Positions 13,031-25,644 of a stretch of DNA of 64,000 nt are shown in pieces; position 1 is the first letter of the stretch, and each line of letters opens with the position of its first letter. The notes below the pieces were generated by a model. That model was given only the letters and a program-made list of their open reading frames with translations, ran no database searches and had not been told where the DNA came from. This DNA is from Hermatobates lingyangjiaoensis (Eukaryota; Arthropoda; Insecta; Hemiptera; Hermatobatidae): contig JAPFBL010000036.1 in NCBI GenBank assembly GCA_026182355.1, positions 124,001 through 188,000 of the forward strand, given 5' to 3'. A program made the translations under genes and the position numbers.

Positions 13031-13956
13031 AAAATTTATCTATATGTAGCCCATGGAAGAGGTTTTAAATAAAAACCAAAACGTTGGCAATGAGTTTAAT
13101 TTGAACCTGAAGAACTGACCGAGTTCTGATAAAATTTAATTTTGTGTATATATATTGTGTTAAAGTTAGCTTCTGCATTGAATACTTTCCTACAGATGTT
13201 TTCCAGTGTCCTAACTAGTTTACCATTAGTCGTAAATATTCTCCAAAGAAGATCAGGAAGAGGCATAAAGATGTGGGTGGTGAAATGAAACAATAAGCTG
13301 AACTACATAACAAGTTAAGGCACTTGAATGACAGAAAAACTATACAGATATAATTAATGTGTTACAAACAAGACAATAATAAAAGAATAAAATAAAAGCA
13401 ACAAACTTTAGTCTGAAAATATGAAATGGAAATGAAAAATTTTTGGACACAAAAAATGAAATCGCATATCAGTATATAATTTAAAAATAGTCATAAAATT
13501 TTGAAGTATTTCAAAAGGAAGTATTTCAAAGGTTGTTTACCCGGACACAAGGGTAAACAGATCCGGTCAATGTGGTAACAACTAAGTGACCCCTTAGGTC
13601 ACTTACGCCATAGCTTTGAACAAACAACTTTAAACATCTTAATTGACTCTACTTTTCCTATGTAAGAGGGAAAAAAATTGAGAATCAATTTCGTCCTGAA
13701 GATGGCTCTAGGAAAGAGTTGAAACATGTCAATAGTAGGAAGTAAGTTATCCAGTTTGTATGCCATAAGAAAACATTGTTCAGGAAGACAGAGAAACTTA
13801 ACAAGAACCAAATTTCTGTACATTATAGTTAAATATGTTTGTATATATATATATATATAAAACTAAATTTTATCGAGTCCCGATAAACTTTAGTTTTTTT
13901 CTATTCTGTGGTCGATACTTTTATCAATATATATATACTTTTATCGATACTTTTAT

Positions 13957-13991
<35 letters not shown>

Positions 13992-14135
13992 AATATTGAT
14001 AAAGTATCGACCGTGGAATAGAAACAAAACTATAGTTTATCGGGACTCAGTCAGTTCTTCAGGTTCAAATTAAACTCTTATTGCCAACGTTTTCGTCTTT
14101 ATTTAAAACCTGTTTCATAGGCCTACAAAAACAGA
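13030..14135. repeat. Family-F inverted repeats of a collapsed PLE
   Basis: The segment ggttttaaataaaaaccaaa acgttggcaatg...tttgaacctgaagaactg at 13055-13115 is inverted at 14048-14118. Between them, 13860-14047 is another inverted structure (gagtcccgataaactttag against ctatagtttatcgggactc) around (TA)n. With the RT fragment at 12735-13030 this looks like a nested or rearranged PLE insertion. Confidence 0.6.
13959..13987 (+). repeat. (TA)n tract at the centre of an inverted repeat
   Basis: About 14 AT units; cgatacttttatcaatat lies to the left and atattgataaagtatcg to the right in inverted orientation. Confidence 0.9.
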
Positions 14136-15731
14136 GGAGATATAAGAAATAATACAATCATCCAAAAATCAAACATACATAAAAGAGCAATTAGTTACAA
14201 TTAAGAAATTACAATAGAAATTTTGGCTATAGGTTAGTAAGAAAACTTACAGAAGTATACATTTTGAAACAGAAAAACTAAGTATTACATTACAAATTAT
14301 TTTACAAAAAAAAAGAGTATGTGGATTTTTAATAACTGTAGTCTGAATGAACACGCGACACTGAACTGAAATAACCAAGCAAGGTAACCAAATTTCACCA
14401 GACAACCAAAAAGACACTAACAAAATTTTTCATCTATCAACAATGTTTAACTTAACACACCCGAATAAATACTATTTAAATTTGAAATGTCACTTCTATA
14501 ATTAATGGATGACTGAAATTCATCCATAATAGCCTTTTTTCACTTTTCTATTTTCACACTCTCGTTCGATATTCTTTTTGCCACTACATCGTCGTGCCAC
14601 TTATTAGTATAAGTTCAACTCATGTAGGAAATGAGAAGCTGTTAAGGACAAGACAGATGTTAAATGAAGTGTTACTTTAATTTCCCTTTAAACATATTTT
14701 AAAATGGTTACATTAGAGATAAAAGTACTTAGAACTAAATTATCTTCATTCATTGAATACATTTGAGCTTGTACGCATAAACTTAAAAGCAATATCCTGG
14801 ATGTTATATATGCGTCCATGGAATTTACCTTAATTGCAAAAAAAAGATTATAAGCGTTTGTTTTTACGGTGGTTTACATTAATGTAAGTTGCAGAAATTG
14901 CACAAATTTTATAATAATTTACCATCAAGTGTTCTAGTGGTTTTTGTAAATGTTGATTTAAATACATGGCATAAAACTAATCATTATATAAAAAATAACC
15001 TTATGGAAACATTCCTTTAAAAAATGTTTTTTTAATTGGACAAAACTTATTTTTAATTATTTTTTTAGCTGATTTAACAAAATTTCTCTTGAAGGGATAT
15101 TGGGTTTTGTAAAAAGAAAAATATGGTGCTTTTGAATTCCTGGTCTTCAGGAAAATATAATTTTTTTAAGTTAACACTTTATACGTCAGCTATACTATTG
15201 AACTATAAATAAAGTAGAATGATTATACTATGTGATTAGTAGTAACTGATGCTAATATGAGTTGTTATTAATTGTTGTCTCCTTAAACTCACATGGTTAG
15301 AAGAATGGTGTTCATCGTGAAGCAATAACCCCGCCCATTATTAGACGTGATTGGTAGACATTGGCTCCAGTAATGGAACAACAAATCACTATTAGTGCTT
15401 TCATAACGATTATCTTCGCCAAATCACCTTCATTTAGATCTAATGTCATACTCCATTGCAGCTGCCTTGCATTATTAGTTTTAAAAAATTAATAATAATA
15501 AAATAATCACACATACACAAGCACATAAAACACAATTGTGTGTATGCATGTATGTATACTTCAGAAACTCATATACCTTATCAAGTTTTCAATTACATAA
15601 GTTGACAATTACCTTATCAAGTGACATTTTTATGACATAATATAACATTCTTATCTGAGCGCTGTGCAAACTCTTCTTTACTAACATTCCTATGATGGAC
15701 ACTGCTATATATTCTTTTGAAATATACTACC

Positions 15732-15985
15732 TCTTTAGCACTAACAGCTTTTGAGGAAACTGTTTTCAAGTCTTTTCACCTTTTCTGATTGCTGGGTGAC
15801 AGATTCCAAATCAAATCTCTAAGAAAATTCTGGAAGCTTTTATATTATTACAAATGATTCTTTAGCACTAACAGCTTTTGAGGAAAGTGTTTTCAAGTCT
15901 TTTCACCTTTCTGATTGCGGGTGACATATTCCAAATCAAATCTCTAAGAAAATTGTGGAAGCTTTTATATTATTACAAATGATTC
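15732..15985 (+). repeat. Tandem duplication, two copies of 127 bp
   Basis: tctttagcactaacagcttt starts at 15732 and again at 15859. The copies continue in parallel to tattattacaaatgattc and differ by a few substitutions and single-base gaps (ctgattgctgggtgacag against ctgattgcgggtgacata). Confidence 0.92.
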
Positions 15986-16649
15986 CTTATTTTGATGCCA
16001 TAAAAAAACCTTTCAATTTTTTCAGGCGATATTTGTGTTTATCTGATACAAATATAATATCAAATAAATCTTCAAAATCAGTAGATTATTAATACAAAAC
16101 GCTCATTTTCTTTATTGACTTTTAGTAACAGCTAATGATAACAGCCAATTATTACAAAAATATATAACATAACATAACGATATAACATAAATAATACATA
16201 ACACAAATTATTATAAAATAATAAAAAAAATATGAAAATATATTTCAATAATTTGACGAAAGAATTTTGAACTAGAATAAAATATTGAATTTTTAAACTG
16301 ATTTCACAGAATAATGAAGTGATAAGGAATTGTTTTTTTTTTAAATTGTGTAATAGCGACAAAGATCGCATAGTCATCTCAGGAAAATGAACATAATTAA
16401 ATCAAATACTAAAAAAGAATTTAGTTTTTGATTAAAATATCATTTATATTGCAGCCAGTATAAAGTAAACGATTTGAAAAAAGAAATTCTACTTGAACAA
16501 ATTATGCAAACTGGTATGGATAGAAATATGAAGGTAGACGAAAGATTCTGGGTATGGACCATAGAGAAGAGAATACTTTTACAGACATATTTTGAAGCAG
16601 TACTTTTACTTCACTATAAGTAAAAGTTTCCAACGTCACATTTTGACAT

Positions 16650-16830
16650 TCACTTTGATGATGGTTTGGTATTCATAACATAATGGGAAAGCGACAGGAT
16701 CGCTTTGATGAATCAAATTGATACTTAGCAATGTATTGCGTATATATGTAGTCTCTTGTGTTACACAATATTGTATAATGTAATAGTGACTTTTATGTAA
16801 AAAATATGAATGTAAAAAACTTTTTTTATC
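16650..16830 (+). repeat. Dispersed family X, diverged copy
   Basis: ggatcgctttgatgaatcaa attgatactta followed by AT-rich sequence, as in the other X copies. The 5' microsatellite part is missing. Confidence 0.3.
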
Positions 16831-19800
16831 TTAAACTGCTAAAAGTTCCAAAAGTGCTAAAACTGTGGGATTACTATGAAATAGACAGAAGCTATAACTA
16901 AAATAAATCCCGATTACCAAACAACTGGAAAAAGTTTTTTTTTCTTTCTTAAATACAATGTAAAATTTATTATTATAATTGACTGTAAAAGAATAATAAT
17001 AAGAATCAAATTATATCATTTGATGGATCATAATGAAATTATACCCAAAAATAGTACATCCTGATTGAAGAAGCAGAGTGATTTTTATTCGCAATTCCAT
17101 TTTGCGAATAAAAATATGTAATTATAATTATATATATAATATTCTCCGTATAATTACAATGAACGGGTCTCTGACAACGTTTTATATCTATAGATTTTTT
17201 TTTTACTAAATGACTTTTTTTTCAATAAAATTCTGTCAAAAAAATAATAATTTGGTAAATAATATAAAATTTCATGAAATTCTACTAACGGTAAATGGTA
17301 ATATAGCCATAACAAACTTAAAACTCACTTTAAATTAATAAATAGTCTGCTGTTATCGATACATTATTTCTACCTAATTAGAAAAGTTTTTATCGAAACT
17401 AAGTAAAAATAATTGCTATTAAAATGTTGTTTGAAAGATATTTAATGAGTGATACGTATAGGGGTTTAATAGGATGCTATAAATGAAAGCTTAAACACCC
17501 CATATTTTTCACGACATATTCCAGCGTTACAGATGGTTGTATAATGAATAGTTGTAACCAATCATCATGTTGCTTCCTTTAACAATATTAGATATATAGT
17601 TAATCATCTTCCTTCTTTTTTAACAAAAAAGCTACTAATTTTGAACCATTTTTTCGATGGTTTGATATATTTGGCCGATATTGGATCATAGCTGCAGTCT
17701 GTGAGTGATAGTTGTCTTCTTTGGGAGATATTGTGTTGTTAAGGTAATATAATGAGAAACAACTTTTCTTTCTCAACTAATTTTTTTCTAACAGAAATTA
17801 ATCTTCATTAATTGCTACAACAGTACTTAGTTAGAGCGGTACATCATTTAAACAATAATGACGCTGTCCAAAAGCCAGATTAGGCTTTTTTAATTCTTTT
17901 ATCTATTTTTTCCTTACAAATATTTTGAAAACTTACTATACCCGAAGAATATTAGTACGCTAAAAATGATAATTATTAGATCATATCTGTTTTCATCGTA
18001 TCATGTTCCATGGCTTTTCGACCTCACCTTGGTAAAGCAGACAAGTTTGATGTTTTTTATCGTGTTCATACCTCTAACACTTCCTAGAACTACATCTATC
18101 GTTTTAATTGAATGCAAGGCAATTTTTTTACATTAATAATAATTTCAAATAATTTCAGATTTTGGGAGTTGTCAGAGGGTTCCATTGAGTAGCGCAGTAA
18201 CTTGACCTCTAACCACCTCTAACCACCTCATAACCTGACGAGCGATTCAGAGTTGGTATCCGATTCAGAATTGGAACAAGAAATCAGTCATTGAAACTAA
18301 GACAGTGGGAATTGAGACAGATAACGATAAAATGGAAACGATAAACATAAAAAGCCTTTATAAAGTAATTCATAAGTAGGTTTAAGTAAGTGCGAACCAA
18401 ATCGATATATAAATCAGCAAACAGAGTGATATCAAGTTGTTGACAGAGTTGTAGCAAACACAGGAATATCAACACGGGCTGCATATGAGTTATTTACGAG
18501 TATAAGAAAAGAGTTGGAAAAATGACTAACAAGTATACAAAAAATGATACCACAAGTTTGAGAACTGAATATTCTATATCATTCTTTTCTTGTACGTAAT
18601 CGGTAGGTTTTGTTAGCTATTCCAACATTATCAAGGAGGTATTGACTGAAGAAGAAAGAATAATTTCGATTACTTCTTTTTCCTGAGGTGTGTAGTATAC
18701 GAGTATAAACAGCTAAAACACGGTTTTTGGTAAGAATGAGAGAATACCTTTGTTATAGAAATGTTTAATTTATTTTCGTAGAACAGAAACTATACCTTTT
18801 TAGATTGTATATTTCACAAAAATTGGAGAAGTTGCGCATTTACTTAGTGCATGTAAGGCTGAGCACTAGGTGCACAAAAGAGGAGAAGTGGTCATTATCC
18901 AATGTAATATTTATCCAAAGTTATCGAGAAGCAGAAATGTTACTACTGCGGTAAATGAACTCATTGGTGCAGTTTCACCCTTCAAGAAAAACTCAAGAGT
19001 ACATATTTTTATATTTCTACATTGGCATGTAAAATATAAGCTAAACACCTTTTTCTAAATATAAGCTAAAATGTTATTTTCTAAACACTGTTCAGTGTTT
19101 TATTACCTGAGTACTTACAAAAAACTTTTTTTCAAAGTATCATGCACATGCTTATTATATGTATAGTACGACAGATTATGGGGTCACAATGCGAGTGGAT
19201 GTTAAATAGAGAAACATTCAGGCTTTAGTTAGTAAACATGTTAATTTATTATTTAAGGTATTTTAATTGCAGTTACGTCTTCAGTAAAACATTTTTGTTT
19301 ATGTCCTTACAAAGTTATTTCCGTAATATCAAAATAATTACACATAATAATAAAAAAAAACTGACCTGACTTATTCTAAGGCTATTAAATACCCGTTTAT
19401 GATTAATTTTCACTCTCCATATTTGTAACAGTCTCTATTAGAAGTCACATAAAGCTCTCTCCATATTGAGCCACTCTTTGTGATTTATTTTAAAAATCAC
19501 CTTGGGCTGTATGGGCTGTCGGCTATAAATCTATCCGTTATTGACTTCTCAAAAAGAGAAGTGAACATTAAAGCGCCCGCTTCACTGTCATATATCTTTC
19601 TACCTTTGCTCTACTATATATCACAAATGCTATTTTTCCAATTGTTTTAAAATTGAATAAACAGAACTCTAACATTGCAGTATTGCAAATTATTTATGGA
19701 ATGCACTGATCTATATGCCACTGAAATAAAACGTAGAAAAATTTATCATCTGACATACTGATCTTCAACCTTTTATAATACACTACTCAATCCTTATTTG

Positions 19801-20160
19801 AACATCGTTCAATATTATTTATTTATTATCTACTTTCATACATGTAATTTAACTTGTGAATTTTTTGTTACAAAGTTCTTATTGCTCTCTTCCTTTCAGG
19901 ACACTCCCTTTCCCACTCACACTATCCCACTGTCTAATTTATTTTATAGATCCATGTAGGGTAAAGTAATTAATTTACATTTTTTAAATTATACTTATTG
20001 ATTTATATTTTTTATAATTTATGTTATTATTTATTGTATCTCCTCCATCCAAAAGTTAGCTACACTGATTGAATGCCTCTTGAAAGAAATTGACTTCAGT
20101 CGTCACTTATCATCTCACTATTCTATCTGATGATGATATAGTCGAACATTATATATATGC

Positions 20161-20179
20161 TTTATATATACATATATAG

Positions 20180-20215
<36 letters not shown>

Positions 20216-20216
20216 A
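20161..20216 (+). repeat. (TA)n tract
   Basis: TA repeats with short breaks, between the two family-B blocks. Confidence 0.9.
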
Positions 20217-20561
20217 GTCAGTTTCAATGACTGTTTCCGTGTACAGGTCCTGAGGCAGATTGATCAGATAATTCGAAAGTCACTCTGAGAGCTTCAGAAG
20301 AAGCACTTATTAGTCTTCTGGGCGGTAGATCGGCTCCTGGGCTTAACCTCAATTGTTGATTTTTTTTGATTTTTTTTTTTAAAGTTATCAGCTTTTAATT
20401 TTATTTTAGTTAAATGTTTTCATTTTTTAATTTTAATTTGGCTTTTATCTCTTTATCTTCCCTGTCTTCCTTTCCTCCGAAAGTTGGCCACACTGTTTGA
20501 GTGTTTCAGTTCGAACGCCAAGTCAGTCGTTATCAGCCTTTGGAGCGATTCACATGTTTTC

Positions 20562-20582
20562 CTGAAGACGAGGACATCGAAA
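20562..20582 (+). ncRNA. Hammerhead-core-like motif in family B
   Basis: CTGAAGA, C, GAGGACATC, GAAA. The boxes are intact, but the stem is reduced to about two pairs. Its partner repeat at 20130-20145 reads ctgatgatgatatagtcgaa, a further diverged version. Confidence 0.3.
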
Positions 20583-20639
20583 TATAGTAGTGACTTCAGT
20601 GATTTCTTTTCTATGTGTTCTTTTTAAAAATATATATAT

Positions 20640-20770
20640 ATATAATTTAACAAATAGGAAAGAACACAAAAAGTCATTACAGAACTCTCTTCGATATTTC
20701 GACTTCCGTTGTCATCAGGAAGAAGTGCGAAGTACTCGCGTTGAGAAGCAAACTGCTGCTATATATTGAT
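20640..20770. repeat. Family-B terminal repeat, inverted copy
   Basis: taggaaagaacacaaaaagt, then ctcttcgatatttcgacttc and cgttgtcatcaggaagaagt. It matches the left arm of the palindrome at 63445-63617 closely. Confidence 0.75.
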
Positions 20771-20777
20771 CTTTCAA

Positions 20778-21600
20778 CCGTAACGAACGAACTTCGTCAG
20801 AGTCAAAACCTAACTAGTACACAACATGTAGAAACATCATGGTAAGGGGATGAGAGCATTGGGAGGGAAGAAAGATGTTCTAAAGGGTGTAAAGTGCAGG
20901 AAAGGACAATGGTATCGGGAGAAATGTATGGGTAAACAAAGGTGTACAGTAAGAAAAAGTATAAAACTAAGCGCTAGCTGTCTCTTTAGATTAGAAGAGG
21001 CTATTTCCGTCTTGAAAACTGAGTCAAGTTTGAAAAGCTCGTTACTAATGTTTATAGTATTTGATTATTAAATTTAATCAAAGAGGTTTGATAATATTTC
21101 TTAACAACACCGATTTTTCAAAGGTAGTAAATTTAGGTTTGGTCCAATCAATACGATGATTTTTATTTTTTAAATGCAAATAATAAGGTGCTAACTTTTT
21201 CCTGTCTACTAACGATGTATTGGTGTTGTTTTACATGTGTTTTAAAAAGATTTACTATTTCACCATTATAAATTTGATGGTATTGTTTGCATGAGATTTT
21301 ATAAAAACCACCAGACTCCAATATTCCAGGGAGATTTTTTTATTAACATATTGTCTACGTTATTACGATTAGAAAAACCTTTATTAAACTCTAGTTTACA
21401 CTCAGGCCTAGGGATAGGATCCTCTCTTTCTTCCCACTTCTCTCAACCCCTCACTATGATGTTTCTACATCTTGTGTTTTAGTTGGATTTTGACTCTAAC
21501 GAAGACCGTTAGTTGCGTTTGAAAGATCTTAGTCTTTTTTTTTTCATTTCTTATTTTGGTTGCATTACATTGCAACATTGATTGCTATTACATGAGTGTA
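20778..21600. mobile_element. Composite family-A PLE remnant enclosing a GIY-YIG domain
   Basis: gatctttcaaccgtaacgaa at the left and its inverted counterpart gtttgaaagatcttagtctt at the right enclose the antisense endonuclease remnant. Decay is advanced, and the RT portion is missing. Confidence 0.65.
20880..21335 (-). pseudogene. Penelope-like element GIY-YIG endonuclease domain remnant
   Basis: On the reverse strand this region gives GGFYKISCKQYHQIYNGEI followed by FKTHVKQHQYIV and KNKNHRIDWTKPKF. The order matches the PLE C-terminal GIY-YIG domain: GvYkI.C..C...YiGET, an R/H..EH box, then H.IDW. Stops interrupt the frame between about 21335 and 21430, so it is non-functional. Family-A terminal repeats lie on both sides in inverted orientation (20778-20815 and 21483-21600), and short sequence just inside them is also inverted (20825-20875 against 21430-21475). 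This ties the A repeats to a Penelope-type element. Confidence 0.68.
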
Positions 21601-23365
21601 TTGTGAACTCTTGTTATATAATTTATTAAAATAGGAGGCAGCTTCTGCAGTCTACTTATTCTAAAAAATAAATATATACATATAAAGAAAATATCTACCA
21701 AAAGTAGTAAAAGAAAAAGGAAGAAAGGCCTCAGCGTTTTAGTGCAAGGATGTGAGGATGTATACAATGAAGAGACAATAACGAATCTAAATGGGTAACA
21801 AACAGGCGCTGTATATATGAAAACTACTTTCTGATTGATAAACGTAGCAATCAGCCCTATATTTATTAAAATGAAGAAAGTACAGGTGAATAGTTGTTTC
21901 TTTACTTTTGTTTACTACATTCCCTTCCATTTTTAGTAATTTACTGCTGATGATGTCAAATTATAAAAATTAATTTATAGTTAGGCTCATTCAATAACGG
22001 TGTACTTAATTATATACTTTGTATGAAATATTATTTTGATATGCTGACAGTTCGTGGAATATTTAAATTTATGGAAGATATAGGAATAAAGCTTGTGATG
22101 CTTTCCTTAGTGTTATACAGTTTAGTACTTTTTTCCAGCTCATTGCCCGTTTACCCAAAATACTTAAGGTTGCAACTATATCAAGGAATAGAATCATGGT
22201 TATTTACCCAAATGGTTTGCTATGCAACTTTTGATATTTCATCTAATGTTAATTAAGTTAAGTTAAGTTAATGTCAGTTAAGTTAACAGGAGCTTCTTAA
22301 TTAAGTTCTTTTTAACCATTGTTAAACAAATTATTAATATAATGTTTAGAGTTTTATTAATTTAGCATTTGGTTTCCAATTTTGTTCAAAATCTTCTTGC
22401 TACAGAAACTAAAGTACAAAAACAACCCTTTAAACAATGGCTGCTTGATATAAGTGGAGCGGGAAGAATAATAATGAATATAAAATGTCATATAAGTGGG
22501 CTTCTTATAAACACCAAATATCTGACTGTCTTCCTAGCTCCTGAAATAAACATCCAAAAAGGTCAAATACCACATTCACTCTCAAAGTGAATTTTATGCG
22601 GGTAGCAGACTATTTATTTAGGTTAATATGAAATGGTTGACTATTTTCCTTCTTGGATCAAATACAGAACCACACAATCAACATATCAAAGCGATTTAAT
22701 CCTGCTGGCATAATATTGCTTATTTTTTTTAAATTCAAAAAACTTCTTATGAATCCTATTTAATATGGAAGAAAGAAATTCTCCATGATGAGGTAAAATG
22801 TTGTTTGTATTTTTTATCATTCAATAATTACTTTTAAATTTTATCAAGTTCATAAAAATTAATTCTAAACACAAAATTTGATAGGTTGACAAGGCAGGGT
22901 AAGAGACTAGTAAATTGAAATGTATACATCTTCATTTCTTCGCCAAAACATATTAGTGAAGACAGACTTAACATGAGGACCAATAGTCATAAGTATTTAT
23001 TAATAAATACTCTACTGAAATATCATTTATATTTCGAAATGAAACTAACTAAGGTTGTTAATATACAAACCAACTATTTAGTTTATACTGGTTGAACTTA
23101 TTGAAGTATTGGCTAGCAGGTTTTTTTTTTATATTAATATTGATAACCTCATAAATACAGGGTGGGACAGAACTTTCAAAAACACGTCTAATATTAATCC
23201 ACTGGATGTTTTTAAAATAAACTCTGTTTATAAACTCTAAAAATGAACTCTGTTTATAAACTCTTTAAAATGAACTGTATTAGTCTGAGTGTTTTCTTTA
23301 CTTTCTGTGCTACCTATCTTCAATTTTGAACTGCTATTGTGTCCAGTTTGGATCCTCTTTCCGTT

Positions 23366-23653
23366 TAACAAGTGAACTTTATTTATAAATACATGAATAC
23401 TGTTAATACCACTGAGGTTAGTATGATTTATATTAGAAATAGGTAAAACCGTCATACCTCGTAAGATGATCTTGGAGTCATTGGAGCGCTTTCGGACGTT
23501 GTCCATCTTGGTTAGTTGCGTAGAGTAGAGTAGTTGCGTTGAGTTGGCTTGTTGATCGAAGATGGACAGCGTCCAAAAGCACTTCAACGACTTCAATATC
23601 ATCTTAAAAGGTATAAAGGTTTTACCTATTACTAATATAAATCTATTTATAAA
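23366..23653. repeat. Family-G palindromic element, second copy
   Basis: The arms attagaaataggtaaaaccg ... agatgatcttggagtcattg and their inverted partners ttcaatatcatcttaaaagg ... ttttacctattactaatata enclose a centre at 23500-23560. It shares the outer segment with 8394-8450, but the inner half differs. Confidence 0.7.
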
Positions 23654-24572
23654 GTTATATAAAAGAATAAATATTAAATAAAAAAAATATAATTTATATT
23701 TTCTAAGCTGTTCTTTTTCATGGGTTCATAAACTTTCTTATATTCAAATAGTTGCTGCATTTTGCTAATGCAACCATAATTATTTAATAGAATAATAGCC
23801 TCAAACTTGTATGATTTAGTCATATTTATTATTGGGAATTCATATTGGTTTATTACAAACGAAAGATACCTTCTAGAACAGTTGATTTATGTTTGTCTTT
23901 TATAGAGCCATAGATAATCTATTTAAACAATAATAGTAATTTGCTATTATTTATTTTCATAATAAATTTGCTAAAAACATTGGTAAGTTTAGCATAATTA
24001 ATTTACATTTAAACTGAAACAAAACTAAAATCATACCCATGACCAGCCTAGCCTTCCCTATCAAGCACATGACTGGACAAGTTAATAATAAACCTTAGCG
24101 CCCATAATAATAATCATTATTAAATGAGTATTAATCAAAGTATTAAATACAACTAAGCTAAAGTTTGTGATTCTTTATCGTATTATTTTATATATTTTTA
24201 ATCCATTATAACAATAATCAACAATTATATTTATCTATGAATAAAAAAACAAGGAAATTCAATTGTTACCTCGTTACGAACAGAGGCAATTTTAAGATTG
24301 TTTTAATTCATTTTACTGAGCTTACCTAATAAAAAAACTTTCGAAAGGATCAAAGGAAAGTTGAAAAAAAAGTGAACAAGCATTTAGGAATAAGTCAATT
24401 AAGAATGACCTGTTCATAAAGACACTATTTGCAAAACAGAAGATGTAAATTAAGAAGATGAAATTTAAGTCAAAGTGGTGAAAGATTATAAAAAAAGGTA
24501 AGGCAACAGACATGAATTATCTTGGGTGGTATCTTTAGATGCAGAAGCATGTCCATATATATATATATCAAG

Positions 24573-24688
24573 CAGTTGGATTTTTGACTCTGACGAAGAC
24601 CGCTTGTTACGGTTGAAAGATGTTAGTCTTGTTTTCCCATTCCTTGTTGTGGTTTGATCATTGATTGTTATTTCATCTGTTTTTGTGA
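24573..24688. mobile_element. Family-A PLE terminal-repeat unit
   Basis: A single-orientation unit: gactctgacgaagaccgctt, then gttgaaagatgttagtcttg, then ttgtggtttgatcattgatt. It lies between two short (TA)n tracts. Confidence 0.8.
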
Positions 24689-24734
24689 TATATATATATA
24701 TACATTTTTTCGTTGGAAATACGATCCAAAACGG

Positions 24735-24885
24735 ACAAATATAGTTCAATATAGACAAAGAAACATAGAGAAATCAAAAGAACACACTTACAATCTCTAA
24801 TTTTCGGTTTGAACCGTCTTCAGGAGAGATAAGAGAGGGAAACCAAGCGCATTGGTTCAGAGACGGTTGGAGACCGTCTCCAATA
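24735..24885. repeat. Family-B-like inverted unit
   Basis: agaaacatagagaaatcaaa agaacacactt at the left resembles the B end. The centre holds repeated accgtctt/agacggt motifs, and Gypsy copy 1 begins right after it. Confidence 0.5.
24802..24823 (-). ncRNA. Hammerhead-core-like motif, family-B-like repeat
   Basis: The reverse strand reads CTGAAGA, C, then GGTT-CA-AACC, then GAAA. The stem is perfect, and one nucleotide again lies between the CUGANGA box and the stem. It sits in a degraded palindrome (about 24735-24885) in which accgtcttc and gacggtt recur. Confidence 0.4.
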
Positions 24886-24890
24886 TTATA

Positions 24891-25540
24891 TATATAAGAT
24901 AGGTTAAGATGTAAGGCGTTTATATTTTAGCTTTATATATGTTATCCTCCAAATGTGAGACTTTTGCCGTTACAGTGTCATTCATAAAGATGAAAATACT
25001 TTGGGTCCATTGATGATTGAAATTTTCTCAAATACTATTAGACAAAGGTTCGTTGGAAACAAAGAACTGACATTAGAAATTGCACTATAAAAAGCTAAAA
25101 ACTTAGACATTACTGAGAGGAAATCAGATTGCTACATGTCTAATACCCATCAGATCACAGCTTCAACAGAAAACGTTGCCAACATAACTAGTCTTATTCT
25201 GTCCATTCCTACTACATCTAACAGACTTGCTAAGAATCAGAATTCAGTTGTGACGTCTGCTAAAAAAAATTATAATGCATCAAATCAGAAGTGTTAATGT
25301 TGTGAGAATTCTCGACATTCAAATAGTCCTAATGCCCAGCTGGAGAAAATGCTTTTATAAATTGGCAGTAACAAGACGTCGGGCTGGTGTAAGTATGCTG
25401 GCCACAGTCTTACTGCTATATAAATACAAGCACCATCAGACCTTGAAAGTTCTAACTCTGCTAAGTTTTGGCTTCATTCTTTCATATCCACCACAAAGTA
25501 AGATTGATAGTCTCTATCAAATATTAAACATATATTCACG
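24891..25540 (+). mobile_element. Degraded Ty3/Gypsy gag-region copy 1
   Basis: Nearly identical to 30346-30994 over about 650 bp. It includes the gag stretch IRQRFVGNKELTLEIAL, which resembles the Gypsy-family segment (RDRFV.G......LTLE.A), and the zinc-knuckle-like region near 25290. The knuckle is broken here: TGTTAATGT has a stop where copy 2 has TGTTCATGT. The copy ends abruptly at 25540, shortly before a family-A terminal-repeat fragment. Confidence 0.6.
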
Positions 25541-25557
25541 TTTTCTCTCACATTTTC

Positions 25558-25606
25558 TTATTATGGTTTGATCATTGATTGTTATTTCATGTGTTTATGT
25601 GAAATC
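25558..25606. mobile_element. Family-A terminal fragment
   Basis: Contains only the distal part, tatggtttgatcattgattg through gtttatgtgaaatctt, directly followed by (TA)n. It lies just after Gypsy copy 1. Confidence 0.7.
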
Positions 25607-25609
25607 TTT

Positions 25610-25644
25610 ATATATATATTATATATATATATATATATATATGT
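25610..25644 (+). repeat. (TA)n tract
   Basis: TA repeats directly after the family-A fragment at 25558-25606. Confidence 0.9.

Larger units (their letters stand above)
19880..20625. repeat. Family-B PLE-type terminal repeats, tandem pair
   Basis: tcctccatccaaaagttagctacactg (20041 on) and tcctccgaaagttggccaca (20476 on) start two related blocks. Both continue through a cagtcgt motif to a ctgatgatg/ctgaagacg ... cgaa box, at about 20150 and 20585. This is a direct repeat with about 430-bp spacing, with (TA)n and a further PLE-like box (cctgaggcagattgatcaga) between them. Confidence 0.5.

Noticed and set aside
13599..13823. 74-codon minus-strand open frame beside the PLE remnants
   Set aside because: No RT or endonuclease motif seen; the length is unremarkable for a window of this size.
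22369..22590. 73-codon + strand frame (…LLATETKVQKQPFKQWLLDIS…)
   Set aside because: Looks mildly protein-like, but no family was recognised and there are no splice-site or repeat clues.
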